A DNA stretch of 8,375 nt from Betaproteobacteria bacterium TMED156 (GTDB taxonomy: Bacteria > Pseudomonadota > Gammaproteobacteria > Burkholderiales > Burkholderiaceae_A), in contig NHHF01000142.1 in assembly GCA_002171155.1 (NCBI GenBank), positions 11,368 to 19,742 of the forward strand. The letters run 5' to 3'. This document shows positions 1 through 6,477 of this stretch, one piece after another. Within the stretch, counting starts at the first letter, position 1; each line of letters begins with the position of its first letter. The translations under genes were made by a program, and so were the position numbers. The notes below the pieces were generated by a model. It was not told where the DNA came from. It did no database searches and worked only from the letters and a program-made list of their open reading frames with translations.

Positions 1-1147
1 TATCCAGGCAGTTGAATTTTTTTACGGCACTTCAACTACAACAAACCTAGGAGATACCACTTACTCTTATGATGACAAACCTGTAATGCTCAGAACAATT
101 GTTGATAGTGGTGGTACAGACACAATTGACGCTTCAAATCAAACAGAGGAAGTAAGAATTGATTTGAATGGAGGGACTGCAAGTAGTATTGGTCAATGGA
201 GTAGGGCAGAGCAAGTTGCTCACTATGTTGCACAAGGTCAGAATTCAGCCAGCCTTCAGACAATCATAAATAACGCTGATTCAGCTGCTCAATCAGGGAG
301 TCATCCATCGCCATACAGTAAAGGTTGGTATGAAGGCGAAGACAATTTAATGATTGCTTTTAGTTCAGTTATTGAAAATGCAAAAGGCGGAGCAAAAGGA
401 GACACAATTACCGGAAACAGTGCTGGTAATAAAATCACTGGTAATGAAGGTAATGACATATTAGATGGAGCTGCTGGTACAGACTATGCGATATTCAGTG
501 GAGCACAAGCAAACTATACGATAACTGGTAACGGAACCAGTGCACAGGTTACAGATAATTTTGGTAGTGAAGGTTCAGATGTTTTAAAGAACTTTGAATA
601 CATCAGATTTTCTGATGGGGTTGATTATAATCTCTCAACTGGAAATCTTGACAGGTACTCCTGGCAGAACACTAAGCCAGATTATGCGAAGGCCTATAAA
701 CCAGTTGTAAGGGGTAATGGAAGTATTAATGTTGCCGCTTTTCCTGTTCTTGCGAAGCTGAATCTATCCCAGTTGCAGTCTGTTGCGACCGGACAATTTG
801 AAGGTGATGCTAAAGCACTCTTTACGGAAGGACTCAAGACTGATGCAGAGATTGCAGATGCCCTTGATGCGCTCGATGAATTACTTAAACAAATTTCCGA
901 ACAACAGACAATCATTGCATCTGCCCAGATAAGCATAAATGAAAATGCTGCTGGGGTTATTGCATCAAACACTACTAATGCGCGAACTGGTGGAATCAGT
1001 CAGTCATTAATTGCGGAGGTTGAGCAAGCAGGATTTGTAGGAGAACTTATGACTGCAATAAGAGCACAGATAAAGGGAATTATCGATGCTCAGGTTAATG
1101 CTTTAGCACCTAGTACAGGGACTGAAGTAATAACACTATTGGGATGA
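1..1147 (+). CDS. M10 (serralysin-type) RTX metalloprotease paralog, C-terminal part only
   Basis: This gene is cut by the left window edge; its frame begins at base 2 and ends at TGA 1145-1147. The catalytic HExxH region lies outside. The visible part starts at the post-catalytic segment (IQAVEFFYGTSTTTNLGD), typical of the linker into the serralysin C-terminal domain. It continues through a short RTX block (about bases 395-500, with GNEGNDILDGAAGTDYAIFSG-like nonapeptides), a segment ending in NFEYIRFSDG, a highly conserved Ala/Leu-rich region and a C-terminal helix ending TEVITLLG. It matches the complete downstream copy along its whole length, with roughly three quarters or more of residues identical by eye, yet the codons differ at many silent positions. 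That pattern implies an old duplication with both proteins under selection. An internal ATG at 86 is not the start. It is expected to be a secreted, calcium-dependent zinc protease. Confidence 0.88.
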   Translation, partial: IQAVEFFYGTSTTTNLGDTTYSYDDKPVMLRTIVDSGGTDTIDASNQTEEVRIDLNGGTASSIGQWSRAEQVAHYVAQGQNSASLQTIINNADSAAQSGSHPSPYSKGWYEGEDNLMIAFSSVIENAKGGAKGDTITGNSAGNKITGNEGNDILDGAAGTDYAIFSGAQANYTITGNGTSAQVTDNFGSEGSDVLKNFEYIRFSDGVDYNLSTGNLDRYSWQNTKPDYAKAYKPVVRGNGSINVAAFPVLAKLNLSQLQSVATGQFEGDAKALFTEGLKTDAEIADALDALDELLKQISEQQTIIASAQISINENAAGVIASNTTNARTGGISQSLIAEVEQAGFVGELMTAIRAQIKGIIDAQVNALAPSTGTEVITLLG

Positions 1148-1170
1148 AAAAATTTATTTTTAAAAATTTG

Positions 1171-1187
1171 TTGTTTTAGTGAAACAA
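1171..1187. terminator. Weak AT-rich hairpin between the two protease genes
   Basis: TTGTTT (1171-1176) can pair with AAACAA (1182-1187) around a 5-base loop. The flanks AAATTTG and CAAAATTT could extend the stem if a run of A is bulged out. There is no GC core and no T-tract on the plus strand, so termination here would be weak at best. Confidence 0.2.
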
Positions 1188-1229
1188 AAAAACAAAATTT
1201 GATTAAAAAAAATTTATTTCTGCCGACTT

Positions 1230-1235
1230 TATAAT
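1230..1235 (+). promoter_or_regulatory. Candidate -10 box for the complete protease gene
   Basis: A perfect TATAAT lies at 1230-1235. No good -35 hexamer sits at the usual spacing, because the 17-base position is an A-run and TTGATT at 1199 is 25 bases away. A transcript starting near 1242 would leave only about 7 bases before the ATG at 1249 but about 22 before the ATG at 1264. This is one reason for preferring the later start. Confidence 0.4.
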
Positions 1236-1263
1236 CGTGTCTTTATAAATGACGAGTTTATGT

Positions 1264-3738
1264 ATGAGTGAATTATCACAACTTACAGCTGCTAATTTTT
1301 TAAGCAAAAGAATTGAATCGATGGATGATTCAAGTATTGGCTCGTCAAAATCGGGAACAAAGTTCCAGTCCACTGTCAATAAAGCTGATACGCTCGACTT
1401 AACAATTTCTACTAAAGATACTTCATACCTTTTACTAAAAGACACGGTTGATAAGTATTCGACGATTACTTCTGTTGTTCAAGTGTCCAAGGATTCTCTT
1501 TCAACTATTGGTGATTATTTAACTTCCATTAAGTCAAAGTTGGTTGAGTTGCAAAATCATGCCGAAGGATCTGAGTCGCGAAAAGTTCTGGATTCTGAGT
1601 TAAAAGACCTTGAGAATAAAATGTCTGAGTATATTTCGACGGTAATTATCAGAGCATCCCAATCAAAGATAAACATAAGTCCGATTGGATCTGAAACTAA
1701 AGAGAAGTATTTTGATACTGTTGTGAACAATGGCCAATTTGGTTCAATTGAAGCTGAAACTTTGGCAGAAATCGAGGTAAATCTTGCTCACATGGCAGAT
1801 CAGGCGGCTGGTAATCATAATGCTGCAGGTTGTCCAATTTGTGCAGCGGCGGCAGGGGCGATTGAGTCCGGTTCATTATCAGGAGCAGGGCGTGCGATTG
1901 GACCGGGAAGCGATACTATTACCATTGCTGAGGGTGCCGGTACATCTACTGCAAATCTGACTGGGTATGTAGCATCAGCTGGACATACGGGTACGACTAA
2001 TATTGATGCTTTACTTGCTGGACCAAAGTGGGATTTATCAGCCACAGAGACGATGTCTTACTCTTACTACAAAACCTCTGGAGTTGTTCATACGTATATG
2101 CTCAGTACAGGTACTGCTGGTCAATCGCTTATTGCTTCAGCCGGAACTGAGACCACTCTTGATACAGCTTTGAATTATTGGGATCAGTCAGGTGCCTGGA
2201 CTTTTGAAAAGATTAATGAATCTGGAAATACTGTTGGTGAAATCAGATTGAGGGGTACAACAGAGTCTTCTAGCACCAACAGCAGATCTGCATATGCTTA
2301 TTATCCCAACTCTGGAGTAACAGGTGGTGATGCCTGGTTTACAACAGAGTATTCAGGACCATTTTCTCAAGGAAACTTTAACTACTACACGGTCTTACAT
2401 GAAGTTGGTCATGCCATTGGTCTTAGCCACACCTTTGGAGGAGCTTCATCATCCGGCAAATCATTGGGTGACAATGACGACATTATCAGAAGATCTGTTA
2501 TGTCATATACAACACTGGATAGAAATAAGTATTGGGCGACCTCTGGAGGCTCTTTGAGCGTTTCAACTATATACGCTGAGACTCCAGGAATCTTTGATGT
2601 TCAGGCAGTTGAGTATTTATATGGAACTTCGACCAACACAAACTTAGGAGATACAACTTATTCTTATGATGACAAGCCAGTGATGATGAGAACGATTGTG
2701 GATAGTGGAGGTACTGACACAATTGATGGATCAAATCAGACCGAGGCTGTGAACATTAATCTTAATGGTGGAACAGCAAGTTCAATAGGAATGTGGGATC
2801 GTAGTGATCAATTAGCATATTATGTTGGACAGGGATTTAGTTCAGCAACTTTGCAAGCTCACATCACCAGTGCTAGTGCCAATGCTTCAACGGGAACCCA
2901 TGCATCACCATACAAGGATGGCTGGTACGATGGAGAAGATAACTTGATGATTGCTTTTAGCACTGTTATAGAAAATGCAAAAGGTGGTGCTAAAGCTGAC
3001 ACGATTACAGGTAACAGTGCATCCAATCAAATTACAGGTAATGGAGGTAATGATACATTAGATGGTGGAGCAGGAACTGACTATGCAGTATTTAGTGGGG
3101 TAAGGTCAAACTACACCATTACAGGTAACGGCACCAGCGCGCAAGTAACTGCTAACAGCGGTAGTGAGGGCTCAGATGTCTTGAAAAACTTTGAGTACGT
3201 TAGATTTAGTGACGAGGATTATGATCTTTCCACTGGTACCTCTCAAGTGATTTCCTGGCAAAATACCGAACCGGATTATGCAAAAGCTTATAAACCAGTT
3301 GTCAGAAAAAATGGAAGTATTAACGTAGCAGCTTTCCCAGTGTTAGCTAAATTGAACTTCTCTCAACTTCAATCAGTTGCAACTGGTCAATTTTCGGGTG
3401 ATGCAAAAGCTTTATTTACAGAAGGATTGAAGACTGATGCTGAAATTGCTGATGCATTGGACGCACTGGAAGAGTTACTCAAACAAATTAGTGAACAGCA
3501 AACAGTGATAGCATCTGCAGAAGCAAGCATAGATAGGAGTACTTCATCAGTTGCTATTCCAACTGCTGAGGCAAGAACAGGAGGAATTAGTTCGGCACTA
3601 ATTGCAGAAGTAGAAGAAGCAGGTTTTGTGGCTGACTTGATGACTGCTATTAGGGCACAAATTAGAGGAATAATTGACGCCCAAGTTAATGCATTAGCAC
3701 CGAACAGTGAAACAGAGATTATTTCACTATTAAGTTAA
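1264..3738 (+). CDS. Secreted M10 metalloprotease with RTX block and flagellin-like ends
   Basis: This 824-residue protein starts at ATG 1264, preceded by GACGAG at 1251-1256. The decayed paralog aligns from the same MSE; an in-frame ATG at 1249 would add five residues. Residues about 70-120 are helical and resemble flagellin N-terminal D1. A cluster H176, H185, C190, C193 (CPIC) precedes the enzyme. The protease domain, about 260-460, has GGDAWF, HEVGHAIGLSH (zinc ligands H379, H383, H389; catalytic E380) and Met-turn SVMSY (M413), as in serralysins. About three RTX nonapeptides follow (580-610), then a conserved domain (about 660-755), and a helix from V783 to the end, finishing TEIISLLS. 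There is no Sec signal peptide. Export could be type I, since an acidic residue before hydrophobic ones at the C-terminus suits it, or flagellar if the flagellin resemblance is real. Peptidase class is secure; export route and substrate are not. Confidence 0.93.
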   Translation: MSELSQLTAANFLSKRIESMDDSSIGSSKSGTKFQSTVNKADTLDLTISTKDTSYLLLKDTVDKYSTITSVVQVSKDSLSTIGDYLTSIKSKLVELQNHAEGSESRKVLDSELKDLENKMSEYISTVIIRASQSKINISPIGSETKEKYFDTVVNNGQFGSIEAETLAEIEVNLAHMADQAAGNHNAAGCPICAAAAGAIESGSLSGAGRAIGPGSDTITIAEGAGTSTANLTGYVASAGHTGTTNIDALLAGPKWDLSATETMSYSYYKTSGVVHTYMLSTGTAGQSLIASAGTETTLDTALNYWDQSGAWTFEKINESGNTVGEIRLRGTTESSSTNSRSAYAYYPNSGVTGGDAWFTTEYSGPFSQGNFNYYTVLHEVGHAIGLSHTFGGASSSGKSLGDNDDIIRRSVMSYTTLDRNKYWATSGGSLSVSTIYAETPGIFDVQAVEYLYGTSTNTNLGDTTYSYDDKPVMMRTIVDSGGTDTIDGSNQTEAVNINLNGGTASSIGMWDRSDQLAYYVGQGFSSATLQAHITSASANASTGTHASPYKDGWYDGEDNLMIAFSTVIENAKGGAKADTITGNSASNQITGNGGNDTLDGGAGTDYAVFSGVRSNYTITGNGTSAQVTANSGSEGSDVLKNFEYVRFSDEDYDLSTGTSQVISWQNTEPDYAKAYKPVVRKNGSINVAAFPVLAKLNFSQLQSVATGQFSGDAKALFTEGLKTDAEIADALDALEELLKQISEQQTVIASAEASIDRSTSSVAIPTAEARTGGISSALIAEVEEAGFVADLMTAIRAQIRGIIDAQVNALAPNSETEIISLLS

Positions 3739-3751
3739 TTTTTTGAAAAAA

Positions 3752-4129
3752 ATGTCTGAAATTTCTCATGTTGATGCTGTTCAGTATTTATTGTCAAGAT
3801 TAGAGAATGCAAAAATATCAAATATTGATTCTGTTGACTCAAGTTTAAAAAATAATTCAAACACTGATCGTATGGAATTAACTATCAGGAGTTCTTATAC
3901 TAAGTATTTATTGTTGAGAGATACTATTGATGAATACACAAAAATTCCTACAATTGTAAAGATATACAAAGATTCTTTAACTAAGATTGGAGATTTTTTA
4001 GTTCAAATTCAGAAGAAAATAACGCAGCCATCAAATACCTCTGATTCGACTTTACAAGAGAAAATTAACTCTGAACTCATCTCCCTTGAAGATGAATCAT
4101 CCAAGTTTATAGGTAGAAATATTTCTTAA
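3752..4129 (+). CDS. Surviving N-terminal ORF of the third, decayed protease-family copy
   Basis: This ORF of 125 codons starts at ATG 3752; a TTG at 3743 would add three residues (LKK). The start lies 13 bases after the stop of the complete protease gene, with no clear ribosome binding site, so any translation probably depends on the upstream gene. The product aligns with the N-terminal module of the complete copy from MSE onward. Shared motifs are YLLLRDTIDEY against YLLLKDTVDKY, and KDSLTKIGDFL against KDSLSTIGDYL. It ends at TAA 4127-4129, where the paralog has an arginine codon. It has no protease residues, signal peptide or membrane segment. It may be expressed as a short helical protein, but the homologous remnants downstream show it is the front of a broken gene. 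Confidence 0.6.
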   Translation: MSEISHVDAVQYLLSRLENAKISNIDSVDSSLKNNSNTDRMELTIRSSYTKYLLLRDTIDEYTKIPTIVKIYKDSLTKIGDFLVQIQKKITQPSNTSDSTLQEKINSELISLEDESSKFIGRNIS

Positions 4130-4221
4130 TCAGTTGCAAAAAAAAAATCAATATTAGTGAGATTACTGATGATACAAGAGATAAATATTTCGCATCAGTT
4201 GAAAATGGAGGATTTTTGGAT

Positions 4222-4346
4222 AATGTGAGAACTAGCGGGATCAGCCAGTCATTAATAGGTGAGGTTGAACAAGCAGGATTTCCAGTAGAACATATGACTG
4301 CAATAAGAGTACAGATCAAGAGAATTATCGATGCTCAGGTTAATGC
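4222..4346 (+). repeat. 125-base block shared with the 3' end of the first protease gene
   Basis: Bases 4222-4346 align without gaps to 977-1101 in the partial first copy. By hand count 108 of 125 bases are identical, and the last 25 bases (4322-4346 and 1077-1101) are the same. The same region of the complete second copy matches at only about 81 of 125. The tail of the pseudogene therefore comes from a gene like the first copy, or was converted by it. The left edge of the block marks the deletion joint. Confidence 0.75.
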
Positions 4347-4400
4347 ACTCACTCCAAGCCAATAAAAACAAGTTTTATCACTGTTAGTTTAAAAAAATTT

Positions 4401-4407
4401 AAGGAGG
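4401..4407 (+). promoter_or_regulatory. Strong Shine-Dalgarno site
   Basis: AAGGAGG at 4401-4407 sits eight bases before ATG 4416. It is the only near-perfect ribosome binding site in the window, suggesting efficient translation of the small secreted protein. It lies just after the last remnant of the upstream pseudogene (TAA 4390-4392). Confidence 0.85.
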
Positions 4408-4415
4408 ACTTACTT

Positions 4416-4928
4416 ATGAATTTAATAGCTAAAATTTTTTCTTTTTTATTTGTTGTTTTGTTTTCAGTTGCCACTAACGCAGATAATGTCTTTCACTTGC
4501 CTCAAAATGCTCACGGTTTTATTCAAGTGGATGATATTAAAAAAAACGAATACAGACAGATTGTATATGCAAAAGAAAACAAGGCTTTATCAATAATATA
4601 TAATTTTTCAAAAAATTACGACTTTAAAAAAGTTTTGATGTCGGAAGTTCAAAATCTTCAAAAAATCAAAAATTTACCAAGTGGTAAGATTAAATATTTC
4701 TCATCCAATAAGTTAAAGTCTATGGGTTCTCATTTTGATGCAGTTTTATTTACGGCATTTCCAAAACAAGGTATTCAAAGGTTTGATATAACAGCTTTGG
4801 CTAAAAATGGTAAAGATCTTATTAAAATCCGTTACACAGGACTTGATTCTGAAAATTTGCAATCTGACTTTAAAAGTGCAATGGTAATTTCTGAAGCATT
4901 TCTAGCAAATTTGATAAATACAAATTGA
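4416..4928 (+). CDS. Small secreted protein of unknown function
   Basis: The start at 4416 is fixed by the strong ribosome binding site and by the signal peptide that follows. The 170-residue product begins with MNLIAK and a hydrophobic stretch to about residue 19, and a likely signal peptidase I site lies after TNA (A22). There is no lipobox cysteine, so a soluble periplasmic or released protein of about 148 residues is expected. The mature part is lysine-rich, has no cysteine and alternates short strand-like and helical segments (for example RQIVYAKENKALSIIYNF and FDITALAKNGKDLIKIRY). This suggests a small alpha/beta domain. I do not recognise the family. It lies between the protease array and the GDP-mannose gene, with 83 bases before the latter, and could be cotranscribed with it. 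A partner or accessory of the proteases is possible, but nothing shows it. Confidence 0.8.
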   Translation: MNLIAKIFSFLFVVLFSVATNADNVFHLPQNAHGFIQVDDIKKNEYRQIVYAKENKALSIIYNFSKNYDFKKVLMSEVQNLQKIKNLPSGKIKYFSSNKLKSMGSHFDAVLFTAFPKQGIQRFDITALAKNGKDLIKIRYTGLDSENLQSDFKSAMVISEAFLANLINTN

Positions 4929-4959
4929 GATTGAGAATTTAATTTTAATAATTTAAAGT

Positions 4960-4986
4960 TTTCAGCATTTGATAGTTATACTGAAA
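4960..4986. promoter_or_regulatory. Short dyad upstream of the guanylyltransferase gene
   Basis: TTTCAG (4960-4965) and CTGAAA (4981-4986) form an inverted repeat with a 15-base spacer in the 83-base gap before the guanylyltransferase gene. The half-site spacing would suit a dimeric regulator, but six-base arms in AT-rich DNA can arise by chance. Confidence 0.2.
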
Positions 4987-5011
4987 TGGTTAGTTAAAAA
5001 TTTTATGTCTT

Positions 5012-6454
5012 ATGCTGAAAAAAATTCGTCCTGTGATTCTTTGTGGTGGTTCTGGAACTAGATTATGGCCATTGTCTCGTAAGGCACTTCCTAAGCAGTT
5101 TGTTCCAATTTTTAATGGTAAAAGTCTTTTTCAGGTAACGCTGGATAGATTTTTCTCAGAAAAGTCTTCAAAAAAAATTAATTCAAATTCTGTTGAACTA
5201 GTAAACGAGGCAATTTGTGTTGGTTCATCCCAACATCAATTTTTAATGCAAGACATAGTGAGTGATTCATCCGCATCATCTTTTTTTATACTAGAACCAT
5301 TTGCAAGAAATACTTCTGCTGCTATGGCAGCAGCAGCTCTAGTTGCTGAGAGAGATGAAATATTAGTTTTTTGTCCAAGTGATCATTTCATAACTGATGA
5401 AGCAAGCTATTTAAATACGATACTAAATGCTGTGGGCTCAGTTGATAGAAACTCAATAGTTGCTTTGGGAGCAAAACCCACTTTTCCAAGTACTGCTTAT
5501 GGGTACATGAAGGTTAGATCAAAATTGCAGCAGGACAATTACTTTCTTGTAAATAAGTTTATTGAAAAACCAAACTTAGCTAAGGCAACGGAATTGATCT
5601 CAAATGAAAATGTTTTTTGGAATGCAGGTAGCTTTATGGCCTATTCAGAAACTGTATTATCTGCATTAGAGAGATTTGCACCAGACATCATTAAACATGT
5701 AAAAATAGCGGTTGAGAATGGTGTATCTTTAGAAAAATTATTGTTGCTCGATAAAGAATCAATGAGAAATTGCAGAAGTGAATCTATTGATTACGCTGTA
5801 ATGGAGAAATATGACGATGTCAGGATGGTGTCTCTCGAAAGTGGTTGGAGTGACATTGGCAGTTGGAATGCTTTAGCAGATTTGTTTGAACCTGACTCTC
5901 ATGGAAACAAATCAAACGGTAAGGCACATTTTATCGACACAAAAAACACTTTTATATACTCCATGGGGAGAGAAGTAGCGGCAGTTGGAACCAAAGATTT
6001 AGTTGTTGTCGAGACTCCCGATGCAATTCTGGTTTCCGACATAAACTCTGCAGAAAAAATTAGAGATGTAGTCAATCTTTTAGAAGAAGCACATATCGCT
6101 CAGGCGCACTCGCATAGAAAAGTAACAAGACCATGGGGGTTTTTTGATTCGATTGATCAAGGAGATCGTTTCCAGGTTAAACGTATAGTTGTAAAACAGG
6201 GTGGAAGACTTTCTTTACAAAGGCATCTAAAAAGAGCAGAACATTGGGTCGTTGTCCGAGGAAAGGCAAGAGTTACCAGGGGGGATGATGTTTTTATTTT
6301 AGAAGCAAATCAATCAACTTATATTCCATTGGGTATTAAACATAGACTAGAGAATCCATTTGACGAGCCTTTGGAAATCATTGAAGTTCAATCTGGTTAC
6401 TACTTTGGTGAGGATGACATTGAAAGGTTTGATGATATTTATGGAAGGGAGTAA
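5012..6454 (+). CDS. manC: Mannose-1-phosphate guanylyltransferase / mannose-6-phosphate isomerase (bifunctional)
   Basis: This cytoplasmic enzyme makes GDP-mannose from mannose-1-phosphate and GTP; its cupin domain is of the type that interconverts fructose-6-phosphate and mannose-6-phosphate. The 480 residues match the usual family length. The nucleotidyltransferase domain shows GGSGTRLWPLSR (12-23), EPFARNTSAA (95-104), PSDHFITD (122-129), YGYMKV (163-168), FIEKPN (183-188), FWNAGSFM (202-209) and GWSDIGSW (278-285). The cupin domain begins at RPWGFF (373-378), with RFQVKRIVVKQGGRLSLQ and RAEHWVVVRG. Most relatives have several histidines after LSLQ, whereas this one reads RHLKRAEHW. ATG 5012 is chosen because an in-frame TAG lies at 4991 and the N-terminus fits the family; no clear ribosome binding site precedes it. 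Synonyms are algA, xanB and cpsB. Its product would feed mannose, or fucose or rhamnose derivatives, into glycans. Confidence 0.96.
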   Translation: MLKKIRPVILCGGSGTRLWPLSRKALPKQFVPIFNGKSLFQVTLDRFFSEKSSKKINSNSVELVNEAICVGSSQHQFLMQDIVSDSSASSFFILEPFARNTSAAMAAAALVAERDEILVFCPSDHFITDEASYLNTILNAVGSVDRNSIVALGAKPTFPSTAYGYMKVRSKLQQDNYFLVNKFIEKPNLAKATELISNENVFWNAGSFMAYSETVLSALERFAPDIIKHVKIAVENGVSLEKLLLLDKESMRNCRSESIDYAVMEKYDDVRMVSLESGWSDIGSWNALADLFEPDSHGNKSNGKAHFIDTKNTFIYSMGREVAAVGTKDLVVVETPDAILVSDINSAEKIRDVVNLLEEAHIAQAHSHRKVTRPWGFFDSIDQGDRFQVKRIVVKQGGRLSLQRHLKRAEHWVVVRGKARVTRGDDVFILEANQSTYIPLGIKHRLENPFDEPLEIIEVQSGYYFGEDDIERFDDIYGRE

Positions 6455-6477
6455 TTGTTAAAAATTCAACAGTTACT
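6450..6477. terminator. Possible bidirectional hairpin between convergent genes
   Basis: AGTAATTGTT (6450-6459) pairs with AACAGTTACT (6468-6477) around an 8-base loop. This gives a 10-base-pair stem with a single G-T wobble. It covers both convergent stop codons, TAA at 6452-6454 on plus and TGA at 6468-6466 on minus. No T-tract follows on either strand, so it is not a classical intrinsic terminator. It may still slow converging polymerases or protect transcript ends. Confidence 0.4.

Larger units (their letters stand above)
3752..4392 (+). pseudogene. Decayed third copy of the protease family, catalytic core deleted
   Basis: Homology to the complete copy continues past TAA 4127. A run of ten A (4138-4147) carries a net two-base insertion. 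Removing two A restores the aligned length, and KINIS then follows as in the paralog. The frame then reads SEITDDTRDKYFASVENGGF, which matches the paralog's KEKYFDTVVNNGQF. At about 4222 it jumps directly to RTSGISQSLIGEVEQAGF, equivalent to the last 50 or so residues of the family. Some 600 residues, covering protease, RTX and conserved domains, are missing. A second stop, TAA 4363-4365, interrupts the tail, but KQVLSLLV followed by TAA 4390-4392 still aligns with the terminal TEIISLLS. Two stops, one frameshift and one deletion make a functional full-length product very unlikely. Confidence 0.8.

Noticed and set aside
86..88. ATG at 86 as the start of the first gene
   Set aside because: The frame is open to the window edge, and the upstream residues match the complete paralog, so this is an internal methionine.
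1249..1263. Upstream ATG at 1249 as start of the complete protease
   Set aside because: It is possible, but it leaves almost no leader after the TATAAT at 1230. The paralog aligns from MSE (1264), and GACGAG is well spaced for 1264, not 1249.
2324..2557. 77-codon plus-strand ORF inside the protease domain
   Set aside because: It overlaps the HExxH region in another frame, has low-complexity composition and is an out-of-frame shadow.
4130..4200. Programmed frameshift at the run of ten A as a way to read the third copy through
   Set aside because: A stop at 4127 precedes the run in the incoming frame, and another stop at 4363 follows, so slippage alone could not restore the protein.
4107..4319. 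70-codon minus-strand ORF opposite the pseudogene
   Set aside because: The plus strand here aligns with protease-family sequence, so the minus frame is incidental.
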